Assembly (NCBI RefSeq): GCF_002994745.2
Contig: NC_037093.1
Coordinates: forward strand, 43,504,384 to 43,568,383
Length of the DNA stretch: 64,000 nucleotides
Origin: Rosa chinensis
Lineage: Eukaryota > Streptophyta > Magnoliopsida > Rosales > Rosaceae
Direction: 5' to 3'
Part shown: piece by piece, positions 54,853-64,000 of the stretch
Layout: each line of letters starts with the position of its first letter
How positions within the stretch are numbered: position 1 is the stretch's first letter
Position numbers and translations under genes: made by a program
The notes under the pieces: generated by a model
The model's database searches: none
Seen by the model: only the letters and a program-made list of their open reading frames with translations
Told to the model about the DNA's origin: nothing

Positions 54853-55254
54853 GTAAGCACACCTTAACCAGTTTCTGAGCTTTTAATCAAATTCTTGGGC
54901 CATTCTCTACATAAATGCTTTAGACAAATTCACGAGTTTGGCCCCAGCAAAAAGGAAAATTTCATCAGTTTGGACTGTACTTCTGAACATGATTGCATAT
55001 GGTCCCGGGCCATTCTCTTAGGGGTTTTTTTTATTTTAACAATGTCTGAACTCTTCGAGAACTTTTGAAATGATACCTGAATTTTCAGAGTGATATCTAG
55101 ACTCTAATTTTCTTGTTAACGGAATACCTACGTCAGAATTCCGTTACAGGTCCATTATCCGGAGGCATGTGAGGAGCACGTGATCAAAAAAGTGAGGGCA
55201 AAACAGACTTTTTATCCCAATTCCCCTAAAATCTATCAAAAACTCCATTCCCTC
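54853..55254. other. no gene seen
   Basis: Includes an inverted ACGGAAT..ATTCCGT around 55120-55145, probably part of an old MITE. Confidence 0.4.
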
Positions 55255-55735
55255 CAAAGTTTGGAAGACATGAGATTCAAACCCCCAACGTCTCTCACAA
55301 CAACTCAAATCCCCACCACTAGAGCACGAAATGTCCTCAATTTAACGTCTCCAAACTTCATATTTATAGACTTTTTAAGAGATACCGAATAATTATACAA
55401 AATATAAAACTTGGAAGACTCATTCGAACCCCCAATCTCTCTCACAACTCCTCAACTCCCGAACACTGGAGCACGAACTGTCCCGAATATAGTACCTCCA
55501 AACTTTGTATTTATACTCTTTTTAGGCGATACCGAATAATTAAACAAAATATATAAACATTCCAACACATGAGATTCGAGCACCCAACCTCTTTCACAAC
55601 AGCTCGTGCAACAGCTCTACTCCCCACCACTGGAGCACGAGCTGCCGGTGTTATAAACTCTACAAACTTTATATTTATACTATTTATATATTTATACTAT
55701 TCTTAGGTGTTATAAACTCTACAAACTTTATAAAC
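55255..55735 (+). repeat. diverged tandem repeat, about 150-bp unit
   Basis: Three copies, recognised by GATTCAAACCCCCAAC (55272), ATTCGAACCCCCAAT (55424) and GATTCGAGCACCCAAC (55571), each followed by CTCTCACAAC-type words, GGAGCACGA, and a TTTATACT end. Confidence 0.65.
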
Positions 55736-56778
55736 TCTACAAGCACTCCCATGATCGTCCGTAGTCTTGATCCTGAAAAGGATCCTCTTCGGTCGAAGGA
55801 TGATGACGAAGATGCACTAGGGGCAGAAATGCCCTAGTTAACTACAATAAGCGCATTATTGTACTTAACTCAATGCACAAGACCGGACATCTCATTTGCA
55901 GTGAACTTGTTAGCTAGATATAGCTTCGCGCCAACGCGACGCCATTGGATTGGTGTAAAAGATATCTTTTGATACTTGAGATGTACGATTGATATGGGCT
56001 TGTTCTATCCCTACAGAAAGATGATGGATTCGGACCCATCACACACCAGGAACGCCGCCAACACTGGCCTGCGTGCATCTTCCCCATCCCAAAACGACAT
56101 GTGTTTTGGAAGGTTTTGCTGATATTGGGTATCTCTTTGACCCATACAAAGGTCATTCCCAAACTGGTTAAGTGTTCACCATGGGTAAAGACCTTGATAT
56201 CTTCGAGGTCTACATAACAGACCCTAGTTGCTATATCTTCGAACAATGCAGAGATCGTTGCTCTTCATGAAGTGGTTCATGAATGTATATGGATTGGATC
56301 CATAATTACGCATGTTCAAAAAAAAATTGTGGTTTGAAGTCTACCACAGATGAGCCTACGAGCATTTAGAATAATGCTGCTTGTTTTGAACAAATGAAGC
56401 AAGGCTACATAAAAAACGACAACACCAAGGATAATCAGCAACAACAGACACTCCTCAAGATCAAAGTGAACTAGGTTCAATCTGCGGACAGTGTGGCAGG
56501 CTTGGTCACTAAGTCATTGCCTCAATTCCACTTTCGAGAAACATGTTGATAGCATCGTTTGCGGAAGTTATCCGAACTCCCATGACCGTTGTCATCAGGG
56601 GGAGATGCAGACATCAGGGGGAGATGTTTACATGTATGGTCTTGAAACGTGAAGGGTGTGTTGTGCTCTTTTTCCCCTTCGACCGAGGTTATTTTTGTCC
56701 CACTGGGTTTTTGTTACTCGACAAGGTTTTTAATGAGGCAATGAGAGAAGCACCGCGTTTGGGCAACACAAGGGAGAG
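55736..56778 (+). pseudogene. Ty1/copia RNase H and 3' tail remnant
   Basis: Plus-strand frames give [18 protein letters not shown] and a WIGVKDILRYLR-type block, then DPSHTRNAANTG, later SNNAEIVALHEVVHECIW and EQMKQGYIKNDNTK, all from the copia RNase H domain, with many stops and frameshifts. The non-coding 3' module (CAGGGGGAG twice, GTCCCACTGGGTTTTTG) and a polypurine tract (AAGGGAGAG, 56770-56778) follow. The 5' part of the element is missing. Confidence 0.75.
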
Positions 56779-56982
56779 TGTTCAAGTAAAACCCTAATTT
56801 GTGTTTGGCTCAAACTCTAGGTTACTTGACCTAGTGGTAATAGGGTTTCATTAGAAGAATCTAAAGATTATCTTTTCTTGTATGATTCAGACTCTATACA
56901 TTGTAATCCTCTATATAAAGATGCCCCTTTTATAAATGAGAATACACAGCGATTTCCTCTCAATTTCAGTTTCTCTAAAACA
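56779..56982 (+). repeat. copia LTR
   Basis: About 204 bp, TGTTCAAGTAAAACC..TCTCTAAAACA, with a TATA-like CTATATAAAGATG near 56911. It follows the polypurine tract directly. No partner LTR in the window. Confidence 0.65.
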
Positions 56983-57062
56983 CATTGATTATTTTTAGAT
57001 ATAAAAAAAAAATCAACAATTTATATCACATTACCACAATCATGGGAATGCATTGGATATTT

Positions 57063-57243
57063 AAGGTCTGCTCACCTGAGGGACAGTTTTTAAGGGACTG
57101 TGAGGGACAAGTGAATCTGACAGCTGAAAATAAGTGCACAGTTTTAAGTTGTTATAATTTCTACTTTTATATTTAATACATGTGGTTGAGATGCATTTGT
57201 CCCTCATAGTCCCTTAAAATTGTCCCTTAGGTGAGCAAATCTG
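57063..57243. mobile_element. small Mutator-like MITE
   Basis: 181 bp, inverted ends containing GCTCACCTGAGGGACAGTTT and its counterpart, exact 9-10 bp duplication TTGGATATTT (57053-57062, 57244-57253). Confidence 0.75.
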
Positions 57244-57569
57244 TTGGATATTTTATCTGTGGGTGTTGAACTAATTTAATTGTACGCACAGTGTGACAAA
57301 CCCATTTTTTGAGATCAAGGGTGGGACTTGTACCTACCATTTACCTCCAAGGAATTCATAACACCTAATTTCTTATTTGATTAAAACAAAATTTGGGTTT
57401 TGAACCAAATTACAGTTAATGGTTGAAATTTCTTTATGAGATCCAACGCCCAGCTGAAAGGTACTTCATTTGCTGTTGAGCCGAGGGTTGGTCCGTTAAT
57501 ATAAATGAGTCACTTAGCTTATCATGACCCATATATCCCATTCTCTCTCTCAACTTCACAAAATCCAGA
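57244..57569. other. P450 upstream region
   Basis: No other gene. The fragment start codon is at 57570; a downstream ATG in the same frame (57582) is an alternative. Confidence 0.4.
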
Positions 57570-57945
57570 ATGCCAGAAAGAATGAGTCCTTCAACAATAA
57601 TGACCATCCTCCTGGTTCTACTCACATGCCTTTGGTCACTCATCTTTGCCTCCTCAAAATCAAAACACAGAAAACTACCACCCGGCCCTCGGTCACTGCC
57701 AATAACGGGAAACCTCCATATGCTAGTCAACCTCCCCCATCGAAGCCTCCAACAATTGGCCAAAAAATATGGACACATTATGTCCATTCGTCTAGGCAAT
57801 GTTTCTACCATAGTAGTCTCCTCCCCACAAGCCGCAGAGCTATTCCTCAAAACTCATGACACTAATTTCGCCAATCGGCCCAAAATCCAAGCCTCAGAGT
57901 ACCTGGCCTATGGCACAAAGGGCATGGCCTTATCCACTGGGCATG
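57570..57945 (+). pseudogene. cytochrome P450 (CYP71 clade, CYP736A-like), N-terminal fragment
   Basis: A membrane anchor (TIMTILLVLLTCLWSLIFA) is followed by the proline-rich hinge LPPGPRSLPITGNLH and the first structural blocks (SLQQLAKKYGHIMSIRLG, VVSSPQAAELFLKTHD, FANRPKIQASEYLAYG). After ALSTG the frame leaves P450 sequence and stops at 57957-57959. P450s of this clade are ER-anchored oxygenases; the CYP736A link is a judgement from sequence style. The other half is at 60062-60892. Confidence 0.75.
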
Positions 57946-57989
57946 ACTACCAGCAATAAACACCAACCAGCAGCAACACGCCGGCATGC

Positions 57990-58560
57990 CAACAATTGTC
58001 TACACCCTAGCCAACTCCGCTGAGCTCCAGGTTCGCCGTCTCCGCTGAACTCTGAGTTCCGCCTAACTTCGATCCTCTGCTAAGCTCAGGTCAGTCTCCG
58101 CTGTCTCTGCCGAGCTCCATGTAAGGACCAAGCACCCTTCGCTGCTCCGCTCCCCGCTACTGCAAACCGCTAGACAACAATGCCTCCGCTGAGCTCAAAG
58201 TCATGGCCGTCTCCACTGCTAGCAAACAACATCGCAGTCCCCACCGAACTCGGAGTCTACACTACTCCGCCACACTTCACCAAGCCTCCCTACTGAGTCT
58301 TTAGGAATGGCTCCGACAGCTGCTACAACTAGGCCCACAGCCAGCGCAAAGCTCCGCTCCGCAACCGGAAACCGCTGGGCAGCCACCGCTGGCCTCCTCC
58401 ACTGACCAAGCTTCGCCGAAGCAAAATCTCCTCTTGGCAACCTCCGCCGAGCTTCTCCGCTGAGATTCACCCCTTAGGGAAGACCGCTGAGTTTCTCCTC
58501 CGGTCAACCTCCGACGAGCTTCACCACTGAGCTTTCCCGCTGTGCTCTGGTCGCTGCACT
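57990..58560 (+). repeat. degenerate CCGCTGAGCTC-rich repeats
   Basis: Short words (CTCCGCTGAGCTC, CCTCCGCTGAGC and variants) recur about every 25-40 bases, upstream of the polypurine tract as in the nested Tat element, whose monomers also share CCGCTGAGC. Confidence 0.6.
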
Positions 58561-59517
58561 GAGTTCATTTGCATCTTTGCAGCATAGCCAGCTATCAAGG
58601 GAAATTCAACTATTTCTACCGAGCATTCCCCTACTTGCAAATGATACCTCAACTACGAGTTGACGGACATTATCGGAATTCTTTATCCGCCACAAGCAAT
58701 GAACCGTCATGCTCGGCCAACTCCACTAGCCTCCAAATCGGCATAAGATAAGTAACTATGTCTTATCTCTTACGCTCTTGCAATTAGAGCCTTCACCATG
58801 ACTATACATGTCTCCATGACCCTTAAGCATGCCTACAAAATATTATTAGCAACTTTACTACAAGTACATGCTACACACATACATGCTTAAATGCACTTTC
58901 ATGTGACATGCATCTAGAAGCTTGTGACACTTACGACTTAATTAAACATGCTCTGATAAACGACTTGTTCGGGTTACGACTTGCTTGGGTATCGAGTATG
59001 GCCACAACTTACGCTTGGGCCATGCCTCGCATGCTCGCACAGCACCTACACACTCAACTACACCCAACTTGCTCGATCATGTCCAAATGCTTTACTTAAA
59101 GCCCCAAGTTCACAAACGCTTCATACGATGTCACCGGGACTACTCTTACAATTTTATATAGACACCCATTACACTTGCCACTATCTGTTGTGCGTGTTAT
59201 ATGGCCATAAGATCCACATATATAACTACCAATATTTTACATGTTCATACACATTAATGGAATATTGAATTCTTCTACAATTTGTCGCTCGCAACAAATC
59301 GAATTCTTTTCGCATTCCATTAATACGAGCGGTAGCCAATACAACAAAGCATTCTACATATGCGCGTTTTTTGTCTCATTGTGCAAGTTAAACTAGTCCC
59401 TTCTTTCTTATGGAGTTCAAGGACTTGTAGGGACTAGGCGCCTCTCAGACATTGTTTATGCTTGATGACTTCATGATTATAACTCCCCAACCAAGAAGCT
59501 CCTCTTACTTGGGGACT

Positions 59518-60015
59518 TGTAGATACCTCTCACTAGCAAAGCTATTTGCTACCTCACCAAGCATAAACAACACCCTCTTTGGGACACCCACAAGCCACGG
59601 TGAGGCCCAACCGAGACATGCATCCGGTAGCCCTATGTTCAAGCCACGCTACGGTATCTGGAAGTGGCAAATACGTTGCCGGGAAGCCACCTTCCCGGCC
59701 TTGCAAAGTTGCCTTCACAAACATGTTTTCTAGACTAGAATAGTGATTTCTACATCCCACATCTAAGAAAATGTAAAGGAGATGGCTTCCTTCACCTATA
59801 AAAGGAATGCCTCCTCCCACTTAAACATGATCCCCATTACACACTTTGTGATCCCCTTGGACCACAAGGCCCAAACACACATAGTACAATATTCAAGTGG
59901 AAGTAGTTTCCCGCTAAGGCGGAGTCGAACCACTATACTTCTCGCATATCTCTCTCTCTCTCTCTCACTTTCTCTAAAGCTAACTAGAGACCCCCTCGGA
60001 TCTCTAACGTTAACA
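59518..60015 (+). repeat. LTR of the truncated Tat element
   Basis: 498 bp, TGTAGATACC..CTAACGTTAACA, with TATAAAAG at 59797-59804 and a (TC)n run near 59948-59968. It differs strongly in sequence from the LTRs at 10505 and 21839 although the length is equal, so it is a different family. Confidence 0.7.
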
Positions 60016-60061
60016 CATAGTACTCTGGAATCTTAATGATGCAATAATTCCTTTCTCCCAG

Positions 60062-60892
60062 GGATTGACCAAGCGCTTAAAGAAAATTAGCAAGACGATC
60101 GATCAACTCCTGGAGAAGATAATAGACGAGCATGAACAAGTTGCCAACACTAGGAGTGGGAAACAAGGCCATGAGTATTTTTTAGACGTGTTGCTTTCAT
60201 TAACGAACCAACAGTTGAACCCGAATGATGAGCAAGTACACTTTCTTGATCAAACAAATGTGAAAGCCATCTTACTAGATATGATCACGGCGGCTTTTGA
60301 TACTTCGGCCACATTGATTGTTTGGAGCCTTGCCGAGCTCTTGAGGCATCCAAGGATCATGAAGAATCTCCAAGAAGAGCTCCAAAGTGTGGTTGGTATG
60401 GACCGAATGGTGGAAGAATCTGATTTGCCCAAGCTGGATTACTTGAGTATGGTGGTGAAGGAGAGCTTCAGACTACACCCAGTTGCACCGTTACTAATCC
60501 CACATGAACCCATCGAGGACATTACAATCAATGGATATGACATTCCCAAGAAATCGCGGATCATAGTAAACATATGGAGCATTGGAAGAGATCCTAATGT
60601 TTGGTCCGAAAATGTTGAGGAATTTTATTCTGAAAGGCTCATGAACAGCAATATAGACCTCCGGGGACATGACTTTCAGCTCATCCCATTTGGGTCTGGG
60701 CGTAGAGGGTGTCCTGGTATGCAATTAGGACTAACCACAGTTCGGCTAGTTTTGGCACAGCTGGTGCACTGCTTTAACTGGGAGCTCCCAAATGGCTTGG
60801 TACCTCAAGACTTGGACATGTCTGAGGATTTCGTCTTATCACTGTCAAAAGCCAAACACTTGCTTGCTAAGCCAACGTACCGTCTTATGTAG
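60062..60892 (+). pseudogene. cytochrome P450 (CYP736A-like), C-terminal fragment
   Basis: Open from [20 protein letters not shown] to the natural stop at 60890-60892. It includes the I-helix [10 protein letters not shown], the ExxR motif [12 protein letters not shown]-region FYSERLMN and the haem-binding loop [10 protein letters not shown] with the Cys ligand. These core residues are intact, but the region between the two fragments (helices C to G, about 110 residues) is absent, so no working enzyme can be made without it. No stop occurs in this half, suggesting recent damage. Confidence 0.8.
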
Positions 60893-61402
60893 GTTACTTT
60901 TTCAATGTAATCTTTTGATTATGGAATCTTATGTAGTGTGTTGGATCTCAACAAATATTCATCCATAGTTTGTTGGATCTCAACAAGCATTCATCCATCT
61001 GTCATTCTGCAGCTTCAAGAAATGTGCGGATTGCAATTGGTAAAATGATTTCATCAGTAATATTGTTTGCATCATGAATCAATACTAGGTAATGTGCCCA
61101 CGCTTTGCTGCGGGTGTTGTAGTTCATTAATTCATCTGTAGTGGTACACAGCAGTTGGATTGTTCTTAATATAAAAAATAGGACACATTGCTCATAAAGA
61201 CTAAATCTCCACATGATCTTCAATAACTCTCGTGTAAGCAAACATTCAAGATGCTTTTGTTACCCCCAACAATTAGAAGTAAATCATAAAATCAATCATA
61301 TTTCAGGTGATCAGATTTGAAAACTTTTAATGTTTGAAAGGGATGATAATACAGAAGCAAAATACAAAAGGAAAGAATGGTATTGAGGCTGTTGAAAAGT
61401 AA
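60893..61402. other. P450 3' region and spacer
   Basis: 60930-61000 contains a direct repeat (TGTTGGATCTCAACAA twice). No gene seen. Confidence 0.4.
61085..61114 (-). mobile_element. Helitron-like 3' terminus
   Basis: On the minus strand CCCGC..GCGTGGG forms a short hairpin, followed by CTAG and a T. It resembles the end at 50599-50628. Confidence 0.4.
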
Positions 61403-62460
61403 TTACAACCTCTTAGATGAGTTTATAATTCTGTTCTTTTTGTTAGCATCCACCTTAGCTGCTGCAGCTTCTTTATCTTTAGCTACGGCTTCTTTCTTTC
61501 TTTCTTTATTTTCATAGACTCCGCTCCATGGCTTTCATCAATGCATCAACTTTTTTCATCAACATTTGGAAAAGTTATAACATGTATTAGTACATTTAGG
61601 TTACAGAGATACTGCATTGAGGTTACTTAATGGCACAGATTATTATCTCTGACTTGTTTGACTTAGTGTGTTCATGAACATATTTTAATTTGATCTGTAA
61701 TCCTATATACAACCCTAGAATGATATACTCTGTAGAATAAGGAAAGCATATATGATGGAAAAGGCTTGCAGATAAAATCCCAACATTCTATATGGCCATG
61801 CACTAAATCCTTGCTAACACAGGGTTTCAAGTGCTCCATTTAACTCAACCTAAATAAAAGGAACAAATGTAGTTTTATTTATACTTTCAATTCACCTGTT
61901 GACATATAATATGGTTAATATTCCTTGAGCATAAGTTTGTCATCAGCAATGTTTTGATTTGGAAATGCCTTTTAGTAATAATGCTAAACAACCTACAGGT
62001 TCTTGTTCCATGTGGTAAACTAACAATTATGAAACAGAAATAATATGCACTGTACAATCTAAAACATCATAAAGCAATTGTACTACAGGACTGTTCAAAT
62101 TCTAAGATATTGGGAAGATCAAGTGTGCTTATTATGACATGTGGAACTGAATAGGAGCATGCTTTCTGAGGACTTACCATCAAATAACAAATTCATGACA
62201 GTAACATGTGTAGCTACTTCATAGCATGCCTTTTCAAGGGAGCATCTGTATCCATGCAAGGATGAGTATGTGATGCCTATTGTGTAAAACAAAAAACAAA
62301 ACAAAAAACAAAACAAAACAAAAAAAATTTGTCCACTTCAACTTTACCTGAACTGGTTCTTTCTCAAACAAATCTGTAGTTCAAAGAGTGTCCAAATTGC
62401 AGGAAGCTCTAGCATTTTCTTCAAGAGCACGAATTATCACTTTCCCTAAAAAAGTGAAGA
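61403..62460 (-). other. exon-like fragments of an unrecognised gene
   Basis: On the minus strand three stretches look like exons: 62350-62448 (after acceptor TTTTTTAG, encoding KVIIRALEENARASCNLDTL, before CAG/GTAAAG); about 62178-62280 (after CACAATAG, before GATG/GTAAGTCC, encoding SLHGYRCSLEKACYEVATH); and 61403-61530 (Lys/Ala-rich AVAKDKEAAAAKV ending with TAA at 61403-61405). In-frame stops occur near some borders. I do not recognise the protein. It could be a gene running off the window or a fragment carried by the Helitron-like end at 61085. Confidence 0.3.
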
Positions 62461-62638
62461 TGACTATTACAAACCCAAAAACCCACAAAAAGAAAATCTA
62501 TCGTCCCACATCAATGAAGGGCTTGATCAATGCGCACACACTATGAACATTGTAACATATGAAAGATTTCAAAGTAGTTTCAAAAATTTACAACAGGAAA
62601 TACAAAAATAGAATTCATTATCCCTAAAGCTGAACTGA

Positions 62639-63690
62639 CAATTAATTCAGTTTACCCCCCTAAGGTTTGGGGGTAATTTCATGTTAGTCCCTGTCCTTTC
62701 AATTTAATCAGTTTACCCCCCAAGCTTTCCAATTTCAATCAGCTGTGTCCAATTTCTACTATTCCGTCCAATTTGGACCGTTAAGTCTGACTTTTGAAGG
62801 CTAAAATGGTCATTTCAAGACCAAAAAAATAAAAAAAAGGAATTTTTTTTTCTTTTTTTCGTTTTTTTTTTTTTAAATTTCTGTTTTTTCTTTTTATTTT
62901 TTATTTTTTTTCATTTAAATTTTTTTTTTATATATAAATTTTGTCTTCAACCAATACACCACAAGTTATGATAGGTTTATAAAAACACAAAAATACTCTA
63001 GGTGGTTGAAAGTCTCTCGCTGATTTACGATATTTATGATATATCTCCGATAAAGAGAAGAATTTTAGGATATATCCCCAATAAAGTGAAGAAATGTCTG
63101 TGTAAAATTATTTTTTTACAGATATTTACAGATAAAGTGTAAAATCGTGAAGAAATATCTGTGTAAAATCATTTTTTACAGATATTTATAAATAAATTGT
63201 AAAATCATTTTTTACAGATATTTCTTCACTTTATTGAGGATATCTCTTAAAATTCTTCACTTTATCAGAGATATATCACAAATATCGTAGATCAGCGAGC
63301 AACTTTCAACCACCTAGAGTATCTTTTTGTTCTTATAAACCTATTATAACTTGTGGTATATAGGTTGAAGACAAAATAAAAAAAATGAAAAATAAAAAAA
63401 CAGAAGAAAAAAATAAAAAAATAAAAAATAAAAATAAAAAAATAAAAAACAGAAGAAAAAAATATTTAAAAAAAAGAAAAAATAAAAAAATTCCTTTTTT
63501 TTTTATAGTTTTTTTTTGTCTTGAAATGACCATTTTAGCCCTAAAAAATCAGACTTAACGTCCAAATTGGATGGAATGGACACGGTTGAGGAGAATTGAC
63601 AAGTTTGGGGGGTAAACTGATTAAATTGAAAGGACAGGGACTAACATGAAATTACCCCCAAACCTTAGGGGGGTAAACTGAATTTAATCC
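62639..63690. mobile_element. Mutator-like foldback element
   Basis: About 1.05 kb, almost entirely one inverted repeat. Outer arms contain TTCAGTTTACCCCCCTAAGG and its complement; inner arms pair 62937-63110 with 63215-63375 (for example TAGGTGGTTGAAAG with CTTTCAACCACCTA). The ends belong to the same family as 50779-52525. Target duplication not clear. Open frames inside are A/T-tract artefacts. Confidence 0.7.
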
Positions 63691-64000
63691 AAAAAAATAT
63701 CAAATAAATTTGAACTGGCTAAACACCTGTTCACTTACCATAAGATACCATTCAAAACAATTGATAGCATAATTCAAAGGTGATCACAAACTTGAGCAAA
63801 AATATCCTAACTGACCATAAAGCAAAGGGTCCTGCAATCCAAAATGCAGCAAATAGTATGAATGCAGCTCTCTTTTCTGCCACCTAGTATGAGAAAATAT
63901 TGCCTTTTGAGGCAGAAAGCCAGTTAAACAATAGACTAACTGACCAGCCATCTCATAGGCTACCACCAAGTTACATCGAAAACAGCTAATTTCAATTCAG
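63691..64000. other. no gene assigned
   Basis: On the minus strand, TTATG/GTAAGTG near 63737 could be a splice donor, but no recognisable exon precedes it. Confidence 0.3.

Larger units (their letters stand above)
57946..60015 (+). mobile_element. truncated Tat-type element (3' end) inside the P450
   Basis: Only the tail remains: a region rich in CTCCGCTGAGCTC-like words (57990-58560), spacer, polypurine tract ACTTGGGGACT (59507-59517) and a full-length LTR. No gag, pol or 5' LTR. The P450 parts on either side lack about 110 residues between them, so a deletion removed both the element's 5' part and the middle of the gene. Confidence 0.65.

Noticed and set aside
60062..60892. P450 C-terminal frame as a complete small P450 gene
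   Set aside because: It lacks the membrane anchor and the region before the I-helix, which no P450 can miss. The matching N-terminus lies upstream of the retrotransposon tail.
63333..63533. Phe-rich minus-strand ORF as a membrane protein
   Set aside because: It is the translation of A/T tracts in the foldback element.

Overview
The window looks like a repeat-dense piece of a eudicot plant nuclear genome. Introns have GT..AG borders, the gene families are plant-type (FMO1-like monooxygenase, LysM receptor-like protein, CYP71-clade P450), and about three quarters of the sequence I can assign is transposable element. The families and the style of the LTR elements suggest Rosaceae, but that is an inference from memory and not a search result.

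Layout. 1-6051: decayed LTR pieces and one TIR element. 6052-29364: a three-level nest. A poly(A) LINE-like retroposon (16-bp target duplication) was split by a Tekay-type Ty3 chromovirus (6815-28924, minus strand, 2.7-kb LTRs, 5-bp duplication). That element was split inside its integrase by a Tat-type Ty3 element (10505-22336, plus strand, two 498-bp LTRs, 5-bp duplication). The Tat element has gag-PR, a broken RT-RH-aRH-INT, a spliced antisense extra ORF, and a 61/61/62-bp higher-order tandem array. 29365-38542: a field of small elements, several with exact target duplications (Mutator-like, Tourist-like, other TIR elements and three more poly(A) retroposons). 38567-44440: a 5.9-kb element with 163-bp LTRs, copia-like and on the minus strand. 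It has no coding capacity, and its interior is packed with dozens of short perfect hairpins, many sharing an RCTTCWGG-like loop. 44548-47454: the only gene that appears intact, a five-exon flavin monooxygenase on the minus strand. 47901-52525: a hAT element with a nested MITE, a retroposon, and a Mutator-like element that may carry cargo. 52904-60892: a LysM-protein pseudogene, a SINE, a copia RNase H remnant with its LTR, and a P450 split around a truncated Tat tail. 60893-64000: a Helitron-like terminus, exon-like scraps, and a Mutator-like element that is almost entirely one palindrome.

Functionally, one host gene probably works (the FMO). Two defence- or metabolism-related genes (LYM2/CEBiP-like and CYP736A-like) survive only as fragments. 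The retrotransposon ORFs carry stops or frameshifts and look non-autonomous now. The observation I rate highest is the hairpin array in the coding-free copia-like element. All alignments, splice sites and LTR comparisons were done by eye.
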